Made by a program: the position numbers and the translations under genes. A stretch of 64,000 nucleotides of DNA from Lantana camara (taxonomy: Eukaryota; Streptophyta; Magnoliopsida; Lamiales; Verbenaceae), in assembly GCA_037501455.1 (NCBI GenBank), contig CM074856.1, positions 20,233,001-20,297,000 of the forward strand. Reading direction: 5' to 3'. Positions 33,761 through 45,017 of this stretch are shown here, piece after piece. The notes under the pieces are model-generated. The model saw only the letters and a list, made by a program, of their open reading frames with translations. It was not told the DNA's origin and ran no database searches. Position 1 is the stretch's first letter; every line of letters begins with the position of its first letter.

Positions 33761-35749
33761 TTAGTTCCTTCCAACCGTCCAGATCATTTTCCAACCAACG
33801 GCTGTGACTTAAACCTTCCTTCTCTTCTTCTCCAACGAATTTAACTAACATCAAATTAATGCATTGATGAAAACCCCTTGAGAACTAACCTTAGTTTTGT
33901 ATTTCTGAACTGTTCAGCTTAGCATGTTTGGCACCAGTTGATATGCTCCCTAACTACATAACTTAGTTGATTATTTGGTCGAGGACGTTCTAGCGTAGTA
34001 ATGTAATTAATTTTTGAAGTTCTCTGCCTGCCCCCTTTTCTAGTTTGGTTATGATTAACCATAATGTTATTTTGTTTCCAAAGAAAGGGACCATCATAAT
34101 TTCATGATTCATGTTTCTATTTATTTCTGTCTTCAGAAAAGATGATCAGACAATCATGGTATATACTTTTTATTATTTGGTGTATGCTTACTCGTTTTAA
34201 AGATATGTATGCATTTAGGTTTCCAAAGCAAATTACAAGCCATGGAAGTCTATTCATTCTAGTGTGTATACTACCCAGTCTACATGTTTCTTATGCTCTC
34301 AGAAATTCACCTTCATGGAAGTATGAGAACATAGGCTGTGACTGCAACTTTAAGTTTTAAATATGACCTTTTCTTGATTCAGATTTCATATTTGAAAAGT
34401 ATATATAATAAAGGAAAAAGAGTCTGAGTTAGATATGAACTCCCCTTTTGTTGATATCTAAAACTTGTCAAATATAACCAGGAAATAAAGTTCGACATTG
34501 GATACTCACAGTTGTCTCGAGTTCCTTTCATCAAAGAAAATCCTCAGACATACTCTGAAATGGCAATGACCATTGAAGGTTTGTCCACTATGCCTTCTCT
34601 TTGAATTCATTATACTTTATTGTCATCTTCTTCTAGATCAGAGTTTTGTGATTTAAGGGGATACTATTAGTGCACTGTACCTTTTACTTTCTTACATAGC
34701 TCTTCCTGCTAGCAAGAGAATGGTGCCTATATCATACATAATGTGGATTGTCTGGTAATCATCATTCTCTTGATATTCTTGATTGATGTTTTGTAGCAAG
34801 ATAATAAATTTTTGTTCGATCAACTGTTCCCCTTGTCTTTACATCAATGAATGGAGCCCTAACTGATTCATTTTCCTTGACAATGTTGCATGAAATAATT
34901 CTACTTAACTTTAGCGGAGTCTTAAAGCTTCAAATGTTTTATATACAACTTCTCAATGTTAATCAAGACTTGCAAAGCAGAGGTTGCTATGAATAGGATA
35001 TTAGGGAATGTGTATAGTATTAATATTATCAGAATTTCTTAATATTGTTTGTATTAAGAGAATATGATAATAGGATTCAGAAGGCTTTGTTTCCCTTTTC
35101 CAAGTGGATTAGAATAGTGAACAAAAAAAGATATATGATGCTAGGATGACAAATAACTATTAGCCATATGCTGAACTTATTTATGCTAATGGAGATTTTT
35201 TCTCTGGGAAGAGGATTTTGGGATCATATTTTCCTGTGAGGGACATATATCCTTGCCCCTGATTAGAAATCTATTTTAGTTCAATTGGGATCCGTCATTC
35301 AGCTTCTTTTTTAAAAGACAACTAAACTAATTTGCCCTTGATTGAATTGGATTCAAGCAATATCAAACTCATCACTGACGTATATACTTGGATTTATTTT
35401 TACTGCTTAAGTTTATCTCATTTTATTGGTCTATCTGCAGCAAAAATAAAGTTAGTGGTGTCTGGTTGTTATTTTCAATGGTTCATTCCACAGATGGACA
35501 ATTACAATCTGGAGTATTATGTCGATGCCTAATTTACAATCTTCCTGTTATAACTTATATGCATGTTTTTCTTTTTCTACGTATATTTTTTCCGAAAGCA
35601 AAGACTCCTGTTATATGCATGTTTTTCTTTTCGCTACGTATTGTTTCTTTCGAAAGCAAAGCCTCATTCTCTTTTCATACTTTGTCTTTCCCATTTTGCA
35701 ACCTCTGCTGATGTGGTGTTCTGCGATCGTCTTGTAACTGGTCTTCTCA
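33761..35749. other. Region between the bZIP remnant and VPS55
   Basis: AT-rich. An open, exon-like stretch at about 34482-34578, bounded by a CCAG acceptor and a GAAG/GTTTGT donor, encodes FDIGYSQLSRVPFIKENPQT. I do not recognise it and cannot join it to VPS55. The rest is probably promoter or 5' untranslated sequence of VPS55. Confidence 0.45.
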
Positions 35750-37931
35750 ATGGATGCAGTGTAAGTAAAAGCAATATCAAATTCATACATAAAAGTTACT
35801 GCTGATTTCCGCACTGTACTTCAGTGTGAATAAATTGCATATTATATTGACTGGTATCTTTCGGCATTTAATGTTCAGGCTCGCTGGACTTGCCTTCATG
35901 TTTTCATCCAGCATCCTGCTTCAAATCCTGGTAATATCCTCTTATTTAAAGAAGCTCTATTGTCTCATTAATGTTGTATATGTTGTCACTTTAATGCTGC
36001 CTGTTAGTACTGAGCATTGACTCCATCATCCTATATTATGCAACTTAAATCAGGACGTCATCAGCACAATTTTACTACCTTTTCTGTTTTAATGTTGTTT
36101 GTCAAATTACTGATTTTGATAATACTGACTCATGTATATTACTGATTTAGAGTAGCAGCATGACAGCACAATGTACCACTAAGTGGTGTAACTTAGTGTT
36201 TGGCGCTATATTAGTTTAATCACAGGTTTCGTTTTCGAGTCTCTTGAAATGTAGCTACCATTGGTAGGGACAGTTTTATACCTAAGTGAGTCGACCTAGC
36301 TCAAACCCAAATAGATGGAATATAGAACCAAAAAAAAAAAAAAAAGGAGAGCACCATGTGTTACTCACGCCGTGTGCTATTTAATGCCGCTACACTTGCT
36401 CACCATTTCGGGTTCTTCTCCAAAATACCTCTTGTTGATAAACTCCCAAGTATTTGTCTCCTTTTGCTTACTTGGCACTGATGTTTATTTTTTATGCGAC
36501 TGCATGTCCGCATCATTATCTGCAAGTGCTGGTAAAAACCATGTAAATCTTCACTGTATAACCATTCCTATCATAATCCCTAATGCAGGCTTGTGCGATA
36601 TACAACAACTGGTGGCCAATGTTATCAGGTTCCCAGAATGTTTGCATATATTTTTACTTGTTATCTTATCTTTTAGAGAAAATATCATTTTCGTCCTCTA
36701 AAGATGCCCTTGTTCGATTTTGATCCTGATATTTTGACTTTTCTCGCATTGCATCCTTTTTTATTCCACATTTCTCAATTTTAATCCTTTAGCTAACGGA
36801 CGTTTATTTTTTAATGGAAAAAGACGCGTGTCACTCACTCGCCTTGCATAAATGTGAGTGCCGCGTAGTGACAATTGTCTTTTTCCGTTAATTTGTTAAT
36901 GGAAAAAGACGCGTGTCACTCACTCGCCTTGCATAAATGTGAGTGGCGCGTAGTGACAATCGTCTTTTTCCGTTAATTTTTTAATGGAAAAAGACGCGTG
37001 TCACTCACTCGCCTTGCATAAATGTGAGTGGCGCGTAGTGACAATCGTCTTTTTCTGTTAATTTTTTAACGTCCGTTAGCTAAAGGACTGGAATTGAGAA
37101 ATGTGGAATCCAAGAGGATGCAATGTGATAAATGTTAAAAGATCAGGATGAAAATCGAACAAGGGTATCTTTAGAGGACGAAAAATGTTATTTTTCCTTT
37201 TTTTTTTTGGAACACACACACGCACACTATAAAGAAACGGTGAATTCCCGAAAACTCCCCAAATGATAAGCCCAATTCCTTTTAGCTCCCCATTTTAAAA
37301 AATGATGTATTAAAACTCAAGAATCGCGTATCTAAAACCTCAAATGATGTATTTGAAATACAAGGAAAAAATCATGTATCTAAATCCCAGAATCATGTAT
37401 CCAAATCCCAGAATTGCGTATCTAAATCCTAGAATCTCGTATCTAAAACCCCAAATGATGTATTTGAAAATGGGGAGCTAAAAGGAAGTTTTCAAACCCA
37501 TGGGGAGTTTTAAGGAATTGCCCCATAAAGAAAAGTAATTGATATTCCTGAACTCAGTGAAACTTTGTTTTTTCAGCTCTTATGTATGTTTTGGTGCCAA
37601 TGCCTTGTCTCTTTTTCGGTGGTGGCTCCACTCAGTTCCTAATCAGTCGAGATGGTGGCGGGTGAGTTATTTCCTACTTATGGTCTCCGTATACGTACAC
37701 CATTTCCCTCGATAGCTAAAGTGAGGAATCATTTCTTTTCATTAAAGGTGGATAGATGCTGCTAAGTTTTTAACTGGGGCATCTACTGTCGGGAGTTTGG
37801 CAATTCCCATTATTCTTAGGCATGCAGGCTTAATCGGGACAGGAGCTATGTTCATAGAATTCACGTCTTTCTTCATATTTGCCTGCACAGTCCTCTGCTT
37901 TCATCGCGCTAGTCTTGAGGACGAATGGTAA
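35750..37931 (+). CDS. VPS55/LEPROT (OB-RGRP) family endosomal protein
   Basis: Coding exons 35750-35760, 35879-35930, 36589-36628, 37577-37661 and 37748-37931 give 123 residues. The start is an 11-base coding stretch (MDAV) before a perfect GTAAGT donor, with an in-frame TAA 12 bases upstream of the ATG. Four hydrophobic segments are visible: LAGLAFMFSSSILLQIL, SALMYVLVPMPCLFF, a middle one around GSLAIPIILRHAGLIG, and FIEFTSFFIFACTVLCF. Family signatures are ACAIYNNWWPML and DAAKFLTGASTVGS. VPS55 proteins are small four-helix membrane proteins of late endosomes, acting with VPS68 in endosome-to-vacuole sorting in yeast. Length agrees with the family (131-140). The third intron (36629-37576) holds two hairpin repeats. 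It converges with the F-box gene, 353 bp between stop codons. Confidence 0.87.
36681..37190. repeat. Foldback (long inverted repeat) element in a VPS55 intron
   Basis: The two arms (about 36684-36805 and 37062-37187) are long inverted copies: TTTCGTCCTCTAAAGAT and CTTTAGCTAACGGACGTT on the left return as their complements on the right. The centre holds three direct 85-bp units that are themselves palindromic. The structure fits a MITE-like or foldback DNA element; no transposase is present. A clear target duplication could not be fixed. Confidence 0.85.
36811..37065. repeat. Three 85-bp tandem palindromic units
   Basis: Units start at 36811, 36896 and 36981, each with TTAATGGAAAAAGACGCGTG and ending near CGTCTTTTTCCGTTAATTT. 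Within each unit GGAAAAAGACG pairs with CGTCTTTTTCC and TGTCACT with AGTGACA, so each can form its own hairpin. Confidence 0.9.
37240..37528. repeat. Second hairpin repeat element in the same VPS55 intron
   Basis: Ends are inverted copies: AAAACTCCCCAAATG (near 37251) with CATGGGGAGTTTT (near 37499), and CTTTTAGCTCCCCATTTT with AAAATGGGGAGCTAAAAG. The loop contains short direct repeats of the form ATGTATCTAAATCCCAGAATC-like words. A MITE-like element is likely; family not recognised. Confidence 0.75.
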
Positions 37932-38284
37932 CATTTTTCAAGCTCAAAGAAGAGTTGCTGTAAATTGCACGTCGGCCTAATGTTGGATTTGCTGACACTA
38001 GTTTATTCCATGAACTAAGAAATATATAAAAAAGAGGAGAATGTGTAGATAAATTATTGATGGGCTGTGTTCTGTACATGTTGCAGTTCTACATTGATAC
38101 CTTTTGGGTATAGCTCCAAACTGTGAATTTAATTTACATCACTCCAGTTCTCACAAATAGGTAAATAGCTTATGAAAAACTTACAAGTTAGAAGCTAAAC
38201 ACATCTAAGAACCAACTTCAAGATTCAGCTTTTCAGCATCTAGCTTGTTTTTGCAAATAAATGCAAATGCTGATCACTGACTGA

Positions 38285-39517
38285 CTATCTAAAATTAAAC
38301 AGACAAAGATCAAGTTGGTATCCAAGCACTGTTGTTCGGGAGAAATCTACGGTATGAGAAACAGGTGGCTTGGTAGTAAGTGACGTTCGGGAGAAATCTA
38401 CAGTCTGAGAAACGGGTGGATTGGTCGTAAGGGACGTCCATGTCTTCGTTTTAGGATCATATATCTGTATAAGCATAGAGTGCCCTGCATATGGGCATCT
38501 TGCTGCTGGCTGGATTGCTTTGCAATGGCTAACCAAGTGTAACTTCCCATCTAAGACAACAAATCCCACTAATGAATTATCAAGGACTTTTCTGGGCGGG
38601 CATGTCTCCTTTCCCCAGATATTGGAGGTCATATCATACCTGAATATTGTACTCCCATCAAGCATGAATACTGATTGGCTATCGTCCTCATCAACCACAA
38701 CGATTTTCCCCAATTTCCTCCTCTCCCCTTCTTTCCACATGTCTCCGACTTGCTTCCGTTCGCCCCCATTTTCCAGCTCCATCACCACTGCATCTCTATA
38801 ATACTCATACACCACACCTGAATCTGTCCTCAATTCCTCATATCCTCCCATGACCCAGAACTTCCTTCCAAGAAAGAATCCAACACAACCAGCTCTATAT
38901 CTAGGCAAACAACCCAAAGCAATCCACTTGTCTTTCACTATATCATACATCTCAATCGAACTCATCCCGCTCTCAGCTGGCTCCCCACCAGCCACCACAA
39001 TCTTGTCTGATTCCGGCACCGGAGCACACGCAAAGCTCCCGCCGCGTGGAGTGATCATAGGGGACAATGCCTTCCAAGAATACGAGACGAAATCAAACCG
39101 GAAGACAGCAGAAGGACGGTCACGGGGATACGTTCTTGTTTCGAAAAGGAACCCGCCGAGAACGTAAACATAGTCCCCCACTGCGACGACAACGGAATCC
39201 TTGAGGCCGTTAACATGGGGATTGCAAGGTATGGGCATCCGCGGAAGAGGGCACCAATAGCGATTCTTGGGGTTGAAGAGATAAGGAGTAGAAAATGAGG
39301 GGTTTTGTGGGAAAATACAGAGTAATTCCGGCAAGGTGGCGTCTTTTTCGCGCAAGGAAATTAGCTTTCTGTAGGAGAAGAAGTATCTCCATGGGTTGCA
39401 GGTGAATTTGAGACGGGAGTGATGAGAATCAGGCACGGATGCTAAAATTTTCGCGCCTAAATCATTGGGCAAGCCAGGAATTAGGGTTACGCAGCCTTCC
39501 GAAATTTGAGGTGCCAT
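38285..39517 (-). CDS. F-box/kelch-repeat protein, OR23-like
   Basis: Intronless frame of 410 residues. An F-box at about residues 12-60 (LIPGLPNDLGAKILASVPDS, then RLKFTCNPWRYFF) would bind the SKP1 adaptor of an SCF ubiquitin ligase. Kelch repeats follow as a substrate-binding propeller: DYVYVLGGFLFETRT, KIVVAGGEPAE, KFWVMGGYEELRT and a DKWIALGCLPRYRAGCVGF segment. The pattern SVFMLDGSTIFRYDM and the overall order match OR23 (Arabidopsis At4g03030 type), whose substrate is not known to me. An in-frame 51-bp duplication near the C terminus gives SLTTNPPVSQTVDFSRT followed by SLTTKPPVSHTVDFSRT. The start at 39517 sits directly before the F-box. It is convergent with VPS55. Confidence 0.9.
   Translation of the reverse strand: MAPQISEGCVTLIPGLPNDLGAKILASVPDSHHSRLKFTCNPWRYFFSYRKLISLREKDATLPELLCIFPQNPSFSTPYLFNPKNRYWCPLPRMPIPCNPHVNGLKDSVVVAVGDYVYVLGGFLFETRTYPRDRPSAVFRFDFVSYSWKALSPMITPRGGSFACAPVPESDKIVVAGGEPAESGMSSIEMYDIVKDKWIALGCLPRYRAGCVGFFLGRKFWVMGGYEELRTDSGVVYEYYRDAVVMELENGGERKQVGDMWKEGERRKLGKIVVVDEDDSQSVFMLDGSTIFRYDMTSNIWGKETCPPRKVLDNSLVGFVVLDGKLHLVSHCKAIQPAARCPYAGHSMLIQIYDPKTKTWTSLTTNPPVSQTVDFSRTSLTTKPPVSHTVDFSRTTVLGYQLDLCLFNFR
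38334..38435 (-). repeat. 51-bp in-frame tandem duplication in the F-box/kelch gene
   Basis: Two units, 38334-38384 and 38385-38435, both starting GTTCGGGAGAAATCTAC. They differ at several positions, so the duplication is not an assembly stutter of the last few bases. Confidence 0.93.
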
Positions 39518-40984
39518 TTCGCCAGGATTATCTCAAATTAGGGGTAACGGAACCGAGATGGCGTAAATAAAATCAAGCTTCAGATTTTCTTCCACACCTC
39601 CATGGCTCAGCTCTCCTGAAGCTTGGATTGTTTGAACAGTTTTTGTTTTACACCCAAATTTCTCCAGGAAAACGCAGATACCAATCCTAACCCTTTTACA
39701 TGAAACAAGCTTACCATCAATTAGGGTTTCAGACCTGAAATAATTAATTCCTGCCGAAGCTGAAGCAAGAACGAGGCTGCAAAACAGCAATATCTAAGCT
39801 CAACAATTCTCAAGGCCGAAGAAAATTGTTCGTTGCTGCCCAGTGCTGAGTCTCCATTACCGAGCAGCTCTAATTCTTCCAAGTTAATAGAAACCAGGAA
39901 TTCCACTAATCAAGTCAGCTCGTGGCAAGACCCTATCACAAATTTGTACTGTACTTACTACTTAGAAGAGAAATTAAGAAAGAAAAAAGGACACTACAGT
40001 TACATGGGCTAATTAGGCCTGGAGATGGAGTGACGGATTATAGAATTCATTCTAGAGGCCAATGACTCGATTCGAATTTCTCTGGACATTTCCAAACAAT
40101 TTTGATAGTTTTCGTCAACAGTAAATAGTTAAAAAATTCTTTCTAGAGGGGTAATGATTCGGTTTGAATTCCTCTGGACATTTCTAAACAACTTTGATAA
40201 CTTTCGTCAATAGGGGTTGGATTAAGTAGTTCTTTCTACAAGGCAATGATCCAAATTCGAATTTCTCTGACCACTCGAAAAATGTGTGTTTGAAAAAAAA
40301 AAAAAAAGAGTAGATGTCCTTTTTTTTTTTTTTTTTTTTCCCCTCTATATCTCATTATGGTCTCGAAACGGATCTCTTGGTTCTATATTTCATTATGAGT
40401 TCGAATTGGATCAAACCATTAAATACTAATAGTAATAATAGATGCTGTTTCGAAACTCGGATACGAAACCTTTTATTAAATTAACATAACAACCTAAACT
40501 TTCCATGTCTCCTACTTTCTTTTTCTCTAGATTAAAGCCCAAAAACTTTATCTCTATAAACCAAGTTCTAGGAGTGTGAGAGTTCAAAGCTTAGCTAATC
40601 TCCTTATCCCGTTGAGCGTCCACATATATCCATATTTATCGGTTAAAGGATTATTCGAGATTTGATCTTTTTTCCAACATAAGTTCTTTCTTAATCAAAC
40701 TCCTTTACGTTTACGACTATAGCAAGCATAGGCGAGCTCACCCAAAGCTCGTTGGTCCACTTTTCTCCCTGAGTCAAGCTCAATCCTCATGTCTCCTTTC
40801 GGCCTCACTATGAACTGGGCCATTCACACTTGTAGGCCCACCATTTCGGTGGGTCAAAGGCTGGTCTCCCATAATTCCAAACCGCTAAATTTACGATACG
40901 TGGTGGTCTCAATTATAATTCATATGTAAATGTAATATTAATCTCGTTAAAATTAATTTTTCTAAATGGATAATGAACCCAATG
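39518..40984. other. Upstream region of the F-box gene and spacer
   Basis: 39518-39950 is probably promoter and 5' leader of the minus-strand F-box gene; short frames there have no motifs. 40046-40280 holds a three-copy tandem repeat described separately. T- and A-runs occur at 40297-40340. No other gene is seen. Confidence 0.55.
40046..40280. repeat. Three-copy degenerate tandem repeat of 91-94 bp
   Basis: Units begin near 40046, 40137 and 40231 with TTCWTTCTAGAGG-like words, followed by TTCGAATTTCTCTGG and ACTTTGATAACTTTCGTCAA. The third unit is shortened. The GATTCGAATTTC part resembles a polymerase III B box, so the unit may come from a SINE. Confidence 0.75.
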
Positions 40985-42310
40985 TTTCCTTGAAACGGGC
41001 TTTATTCAAGCTCGACGATCCCAAGGCCCAGAGGCCCTCAAACTGTTCAATAATCAAGCAGCAGACAAGTGTGTGTTGGAGTACTTCTGCTCAGTCGAAG
41101 GGGTTGATAATATGTACGCTCTAAACCGATGATATTTAAGATAAAAATGGTATTCTTCCTCGGACACAATTAAGGTTAATTTCTCAGAATCTAAGCAAAA
41201 ATCAGGTAAATACACGCACACATACATATATGGTTTCTTCTCTTTGGTTGCCCCTACTTAAATCGTAATTCCCTCTTCCACTTCGATTGGGTGATAAACA
41301 ATAGGTATAATCTTCCGTTTATGCCTGATTTTCTCGTCTGCTGCTGATTTTCCATGTGGGTTTTCCCTCTAATTGCTGACGATGATTGCTGATTTGCCTA
41401 GTACCTCGTCTTGGATTGATTTGGTCGGTGAGTAATCCTTGAATGGCATAATTTTCGTGAAAATCATGCAATTTTTTGGATTGGAACTTTGTTGATTTCT
41501 GGGTTTTGGTATAAATGAGCTTCGAACTGGTTGATTTAGTGATATCTTGAGGGTTTCTAGCTATTGTGAGAGAGCAACTACAAGGGTTCTACATAGTTGC
41601 TTTGCTTGTCACCAAAAAAGGAAAGAAAAAAGAGACTTGCTTTTTTGAGGGATGAAAGAAAACATGGATGATGGTGAGGTTGAGCTAAGCAACAATATGC
41701 AGTCAGCACTCTCATCAGATTCATTTCTGGATGATTTCTTCAAAAACTCACAAACCTGCACACACACTCACACCTGCAATCCTCCTGGTCCCGATGACGC
41801 TGCACACACTCACACATGTCACCACACACACACGCGCGTAATCCCATCCGAGGAGGGTAACGGCTCGTGTGACAAACAAAGGCCGGGATTGAAGCCCCGT
41901 AAGCCTTTGGGGAATAGAGAGGCTGTTAGAAAGTATAGAGAGAAGAAAAAAGCCCACGCAGCCTATTTAGAGGAGGAAGTCAAGAAACTGAGAGTTGTTA
42001 ACCAGCACTTGATGAGAAAGTTGCAAAGACAAGCGATGCTCGAAACAGAGGTATTGAGGCTTAGAGCGCTTTTGGTGGACTTAAGAGGGAAGATAGACAA
42101 AGAATTAGGTGATTTCCCGTTTGAGTCCCGGTGTAACAATCCTATGAGTGTTTTGAGAGAAGGAGAGTGTGGGATCTCAGATGAATGTGATAAGATGATG
42201 GCCGATTGGGGAAAAGATTGTGTGCCCGTGGTTATTGATTGCATTGGGAATGACCTGAAATTTTCGGGCGATCCGATTTTGAATTTGGCATCATCTGCGA
42301 ATCGAGAAGA
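40985..42310 (+). repeat. Direct duplication, downstream (intact) copy
   Basis: Partner of 32460-33760, in the same orientation and about 8.5 kb downstream, with VPS55 and the F-box gene in between. It includes the bZIP leader, a probable 5' intron (donor after 41205) and the coding exon. Confidence 0.88.
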
Positions 42311-42314
42311 GTGA
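41652..42314 (+). CDS. Group F bZIP transcription factor with zinc-sensor motif (bZIP19/23/24 type)
   Basis: 220 residues in one coding exon. The N-terminal His/Cys-rich motif has two halves, CTHTHTC (Cys36-Cys42) and HTHTCHHTH (His52-His60), the zinc-sensor motif of group F bZIPs. The basic region contains NREAVRKYREKKK with the bZIP N-x7-R pair at Asn88 and Arg96. A leucine zipper follows (Leu106, 113, 120, then LETEVLRLRALL). The segment LRALLVDLRGKIDKELGDFPF is also family-typical. bZIP19 and bZIP23 drive zinc-deficiency genes such as ZIP transporters and lose activity when zinc binds the motif; bZIP24 is tied to salt responses. The YLEEEV and LRALLV details look closer to bZIP24, but this is a judgement by eye. 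The upstream ATG (MKENM) is used; the one four codons later is an alternative. A 5'UTR intron is likely. Confidence 0.92.
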   Translation: MKENMDDGEVELSNNMQSALSSDSFLDDFFKNSQTCTHTHTCNPPGPDDAAHTHTCHHTHTRVIPSEEGNGSCDKQRPGLKPRKPLGNREAVRKYREKKKAHAAYLEEEVKKLRVVNQHLMRKLQRQAMLETEVLRLRALLVDLRGKIDKELGDFPFESRCNNPMSVLREGECGISDECDKMMADWGKDCVPVVIDCIGNDLKFSGDPILNLASSANREE

Positions 42315-45010
42315 GAAGAGGTAAGTTATACTATCATAGTATTGAGAATCTTGTATACTTAGAATGTATATAGCCTATGCTTGTTTGATATGTGTTATGA
42401 TGTGGAAGAATAGAGGTTGTTTGTAGACATATGTGTTTCGGCCTTATATTAGAAAGTTTGTACTAAGAAAGAAACAGAAAAGAATAGGATTGACTAAATA
42501 TATAGGTATTTTTCTTTGTGATGTATCTTATATTAGATGGAGGATATGTAACGGAGATGTGGTTGTTTATGCTCATAGAAGCCTTGATGATGATGTTTTT
42601 CCTATGATGGGAAGGCCTATAATTGGGATATAGCTTGCTGAGAGAAAGGGGAACTTGTTGGATATCCTAAAAGGTGGAATACAGTAAATTAGTCATCGAC
42701 ATTGTTGATCCTTGTATATCTTATAATTAAATGTGGTTATTTTGCGATTCTGCGCTCTGCTAGTTTAATTAGAATCGAGATTCTGGAACATAATTTATCA
42801 TTGGTGGAAAGAATTTAACACCGTTATTCTTTCCACCGTTACACTTTACTAGTTGCTTGACCTAATCCAGATGCAAAATAAGTGCCATTTAGGTATTCAC
42901 CAAGTTTTGGGTTTAAATATTGGACTGATCATCTGTCTAACGCTCGATGGAATAGGACAATTTATTTATAAAATTCTCTTTATCAAGTACCAATAGCAAT
43001 TGCATTATTAGCGGCTCGAATATGAGATTTGTGGTTAAAGTAATATAATACGCATTGTTAAACTATCCCATTTAGTGGCTAATTTTCTAACCAAATTAGC
43101 AGAATGCGCAACATTTTTCACATAACCTTTTAAGACATTTAATGATTCGCCATTACAATGTTTTAGTGTACAAACAATGTGTATTTAATATTCTTTGCCT
43201 GAATTTTAAACTAAAACTTTGTTTCCTTATCGAATAATATAACATTTTATCAATATTAGTCACAAGTTCTAATGCATCAATATTTCTAAAAATATCATTT
43301 GTCGTGTCGTGTGGTGTCGGATATCGTGTTCGATATTTCTCACGTAAAAAATTTACAAAAAAAATTCGTATAGCCACATTCGTATCCGTGTAATATAGGT
43401 TATGAGTCTATCCCCTTCCCCTGCTTTTACTGTTTAAGAGCCATGAGCTCCGTAATCCTATATAGTAAATCTTCATTAAATCTCTTTTACTTTCATTTTT
43501 GGGAACAAAAAACTTTATATATTATCATGGTTACCCTAGTTACGGGGTTATACATTATTTCCTAGATTGTCATTCAAAACAATCATTTAATCAAATTAAA
43601 TATTCGTATGGGCCTCTCTGTTTTTCTTTTTAGAAGCCGATCAAGACTGACTGTGGGGAGTCTACTGAAATCCCCTCCTCATACATAGCATGATCCACGT
43701 ATCAAAGAAAAAGATTAAATTACCCATGGAAATACTGATACAACTCAATGTAACACAAGCGGGCGTACATCGTAATCATTAACATCAGCCCTAATGCTAG
43801 ACAACTTTAACGGATCATTGGCTGGCCTCGTAAAGAAGCGCCCCGACATCGGCCTAAATTTATATGGACCAATGTGGACCCACGCACCTTCCCCGAACAA
43901 TGGCATCGACAGGAACTCCGAATGTGGGTATCTTATGGGCCACTTTCTTGGTTGTTGGTAGTCAACACAGAAATAAATGGGCTGAATTCTTTTAAAGCAT
44001 TTGGATTTTGAGAATTTTGGGCATATGAAGTCCCTGTTGACATTGGGCCTTTCCTTTCATATGAAATTGTACAATTTATAATTGCCCTTATTAAATTTGT
44101 ACCCAAAAAGAAAAGGAAAATAAATTCCCTCATTAAAGAAGGGATATGGTGATATGAACACAATGACAACTTTATAATTTCGATACTCTAATTTTTTCTC
44201 CATTCAACTTCTAATAGATACGGTGTACGGTGATCAATTGGGTTTGTTATGAAAGCAATGTCTTTACTATCGCGTCTATATCAACCCCGAAACCTTATTC
44301 TCACACATTAATTTGTGGTCCAAAGTGCTATCCATATAAACAAGAAAATTTATATATACTACCTTTGAATTTAGGAGTAGTTATAAATTAATTCTGTTGA
44401 TATTATTAATTACAAATCAGGACCCTCGATAATAGCGGTGTTATTGTAGTATTGCATGTTTTCCCCCAAAAAATATTGAAAAGTTAAAGTTCGAGATGTA
44501 AAAATACTAAGTAGTTAATTCATAATTACCTCTAAACTCATGTATAGTATATGTAACTCACCCTATAAAATAAGACTATCGTTATGAATTACGCTAAAAG
44601 GTTATTGGGTTGAGTCGAGTCTATTTCATATGGTATATCAATTTAACCCAAAATATCATGTCAATATTAAATGAACTTTTGTATCTGTGTATTATGTCTT
44701 ATTATTTATAGACCGTGTCTATATTTGCATATGTTAGATCATAATTTTAAGAGATAAATATTTTTTGACATTCGAACTATAATGTATTTTGTAATTAGCA
44801 AAACAAATTATTTAGACTCGTAAACTACCACTTAGTATTTGCATTTATAATATACTACCGTCTAAACTCATTTTTTAGTAGTTTTGGGTTAAAAAACAAG
44901 ACATGTGGCATATCTATAATACATATACGTGTCTTGTTCTTTAAGAAGAAAAAACATAGATGGTGTGTTGAGTGTAAAACTCGCATGGAGTTTAAGCGTT
45001 AATTAGAGTA
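42315..45010. other. Gene-poor region downstream of the bZIP
   Basis: bZIP 3' untranslated sequence with a GTAAGT donor at once after the stop region, then AT-rich DNA. At about 43,730-43,990 a minus-strand stretch of some 75 codons is open (KWPIRYPHSEFLSMPLFGEG, then AWVHIGPYKFRPM) and ends in a stop; I do not recognise it and it may be a decayed exon. No other coding evidence. Confidence 0.5.
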
Positions 45011-45017
45011 TATTTTT

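Noticed and set aside
36811..37065. CRISPR-like regular repeats
   Set aside because: Three direct 85-bp units with no variable spacers, inside a long inverted repeat in a plant intron.
39533..39906. Short minus-strand frames upstream of the F-box gene
   Set aside because: No motif and a likely position in the 5' leader or promoter of that gene.
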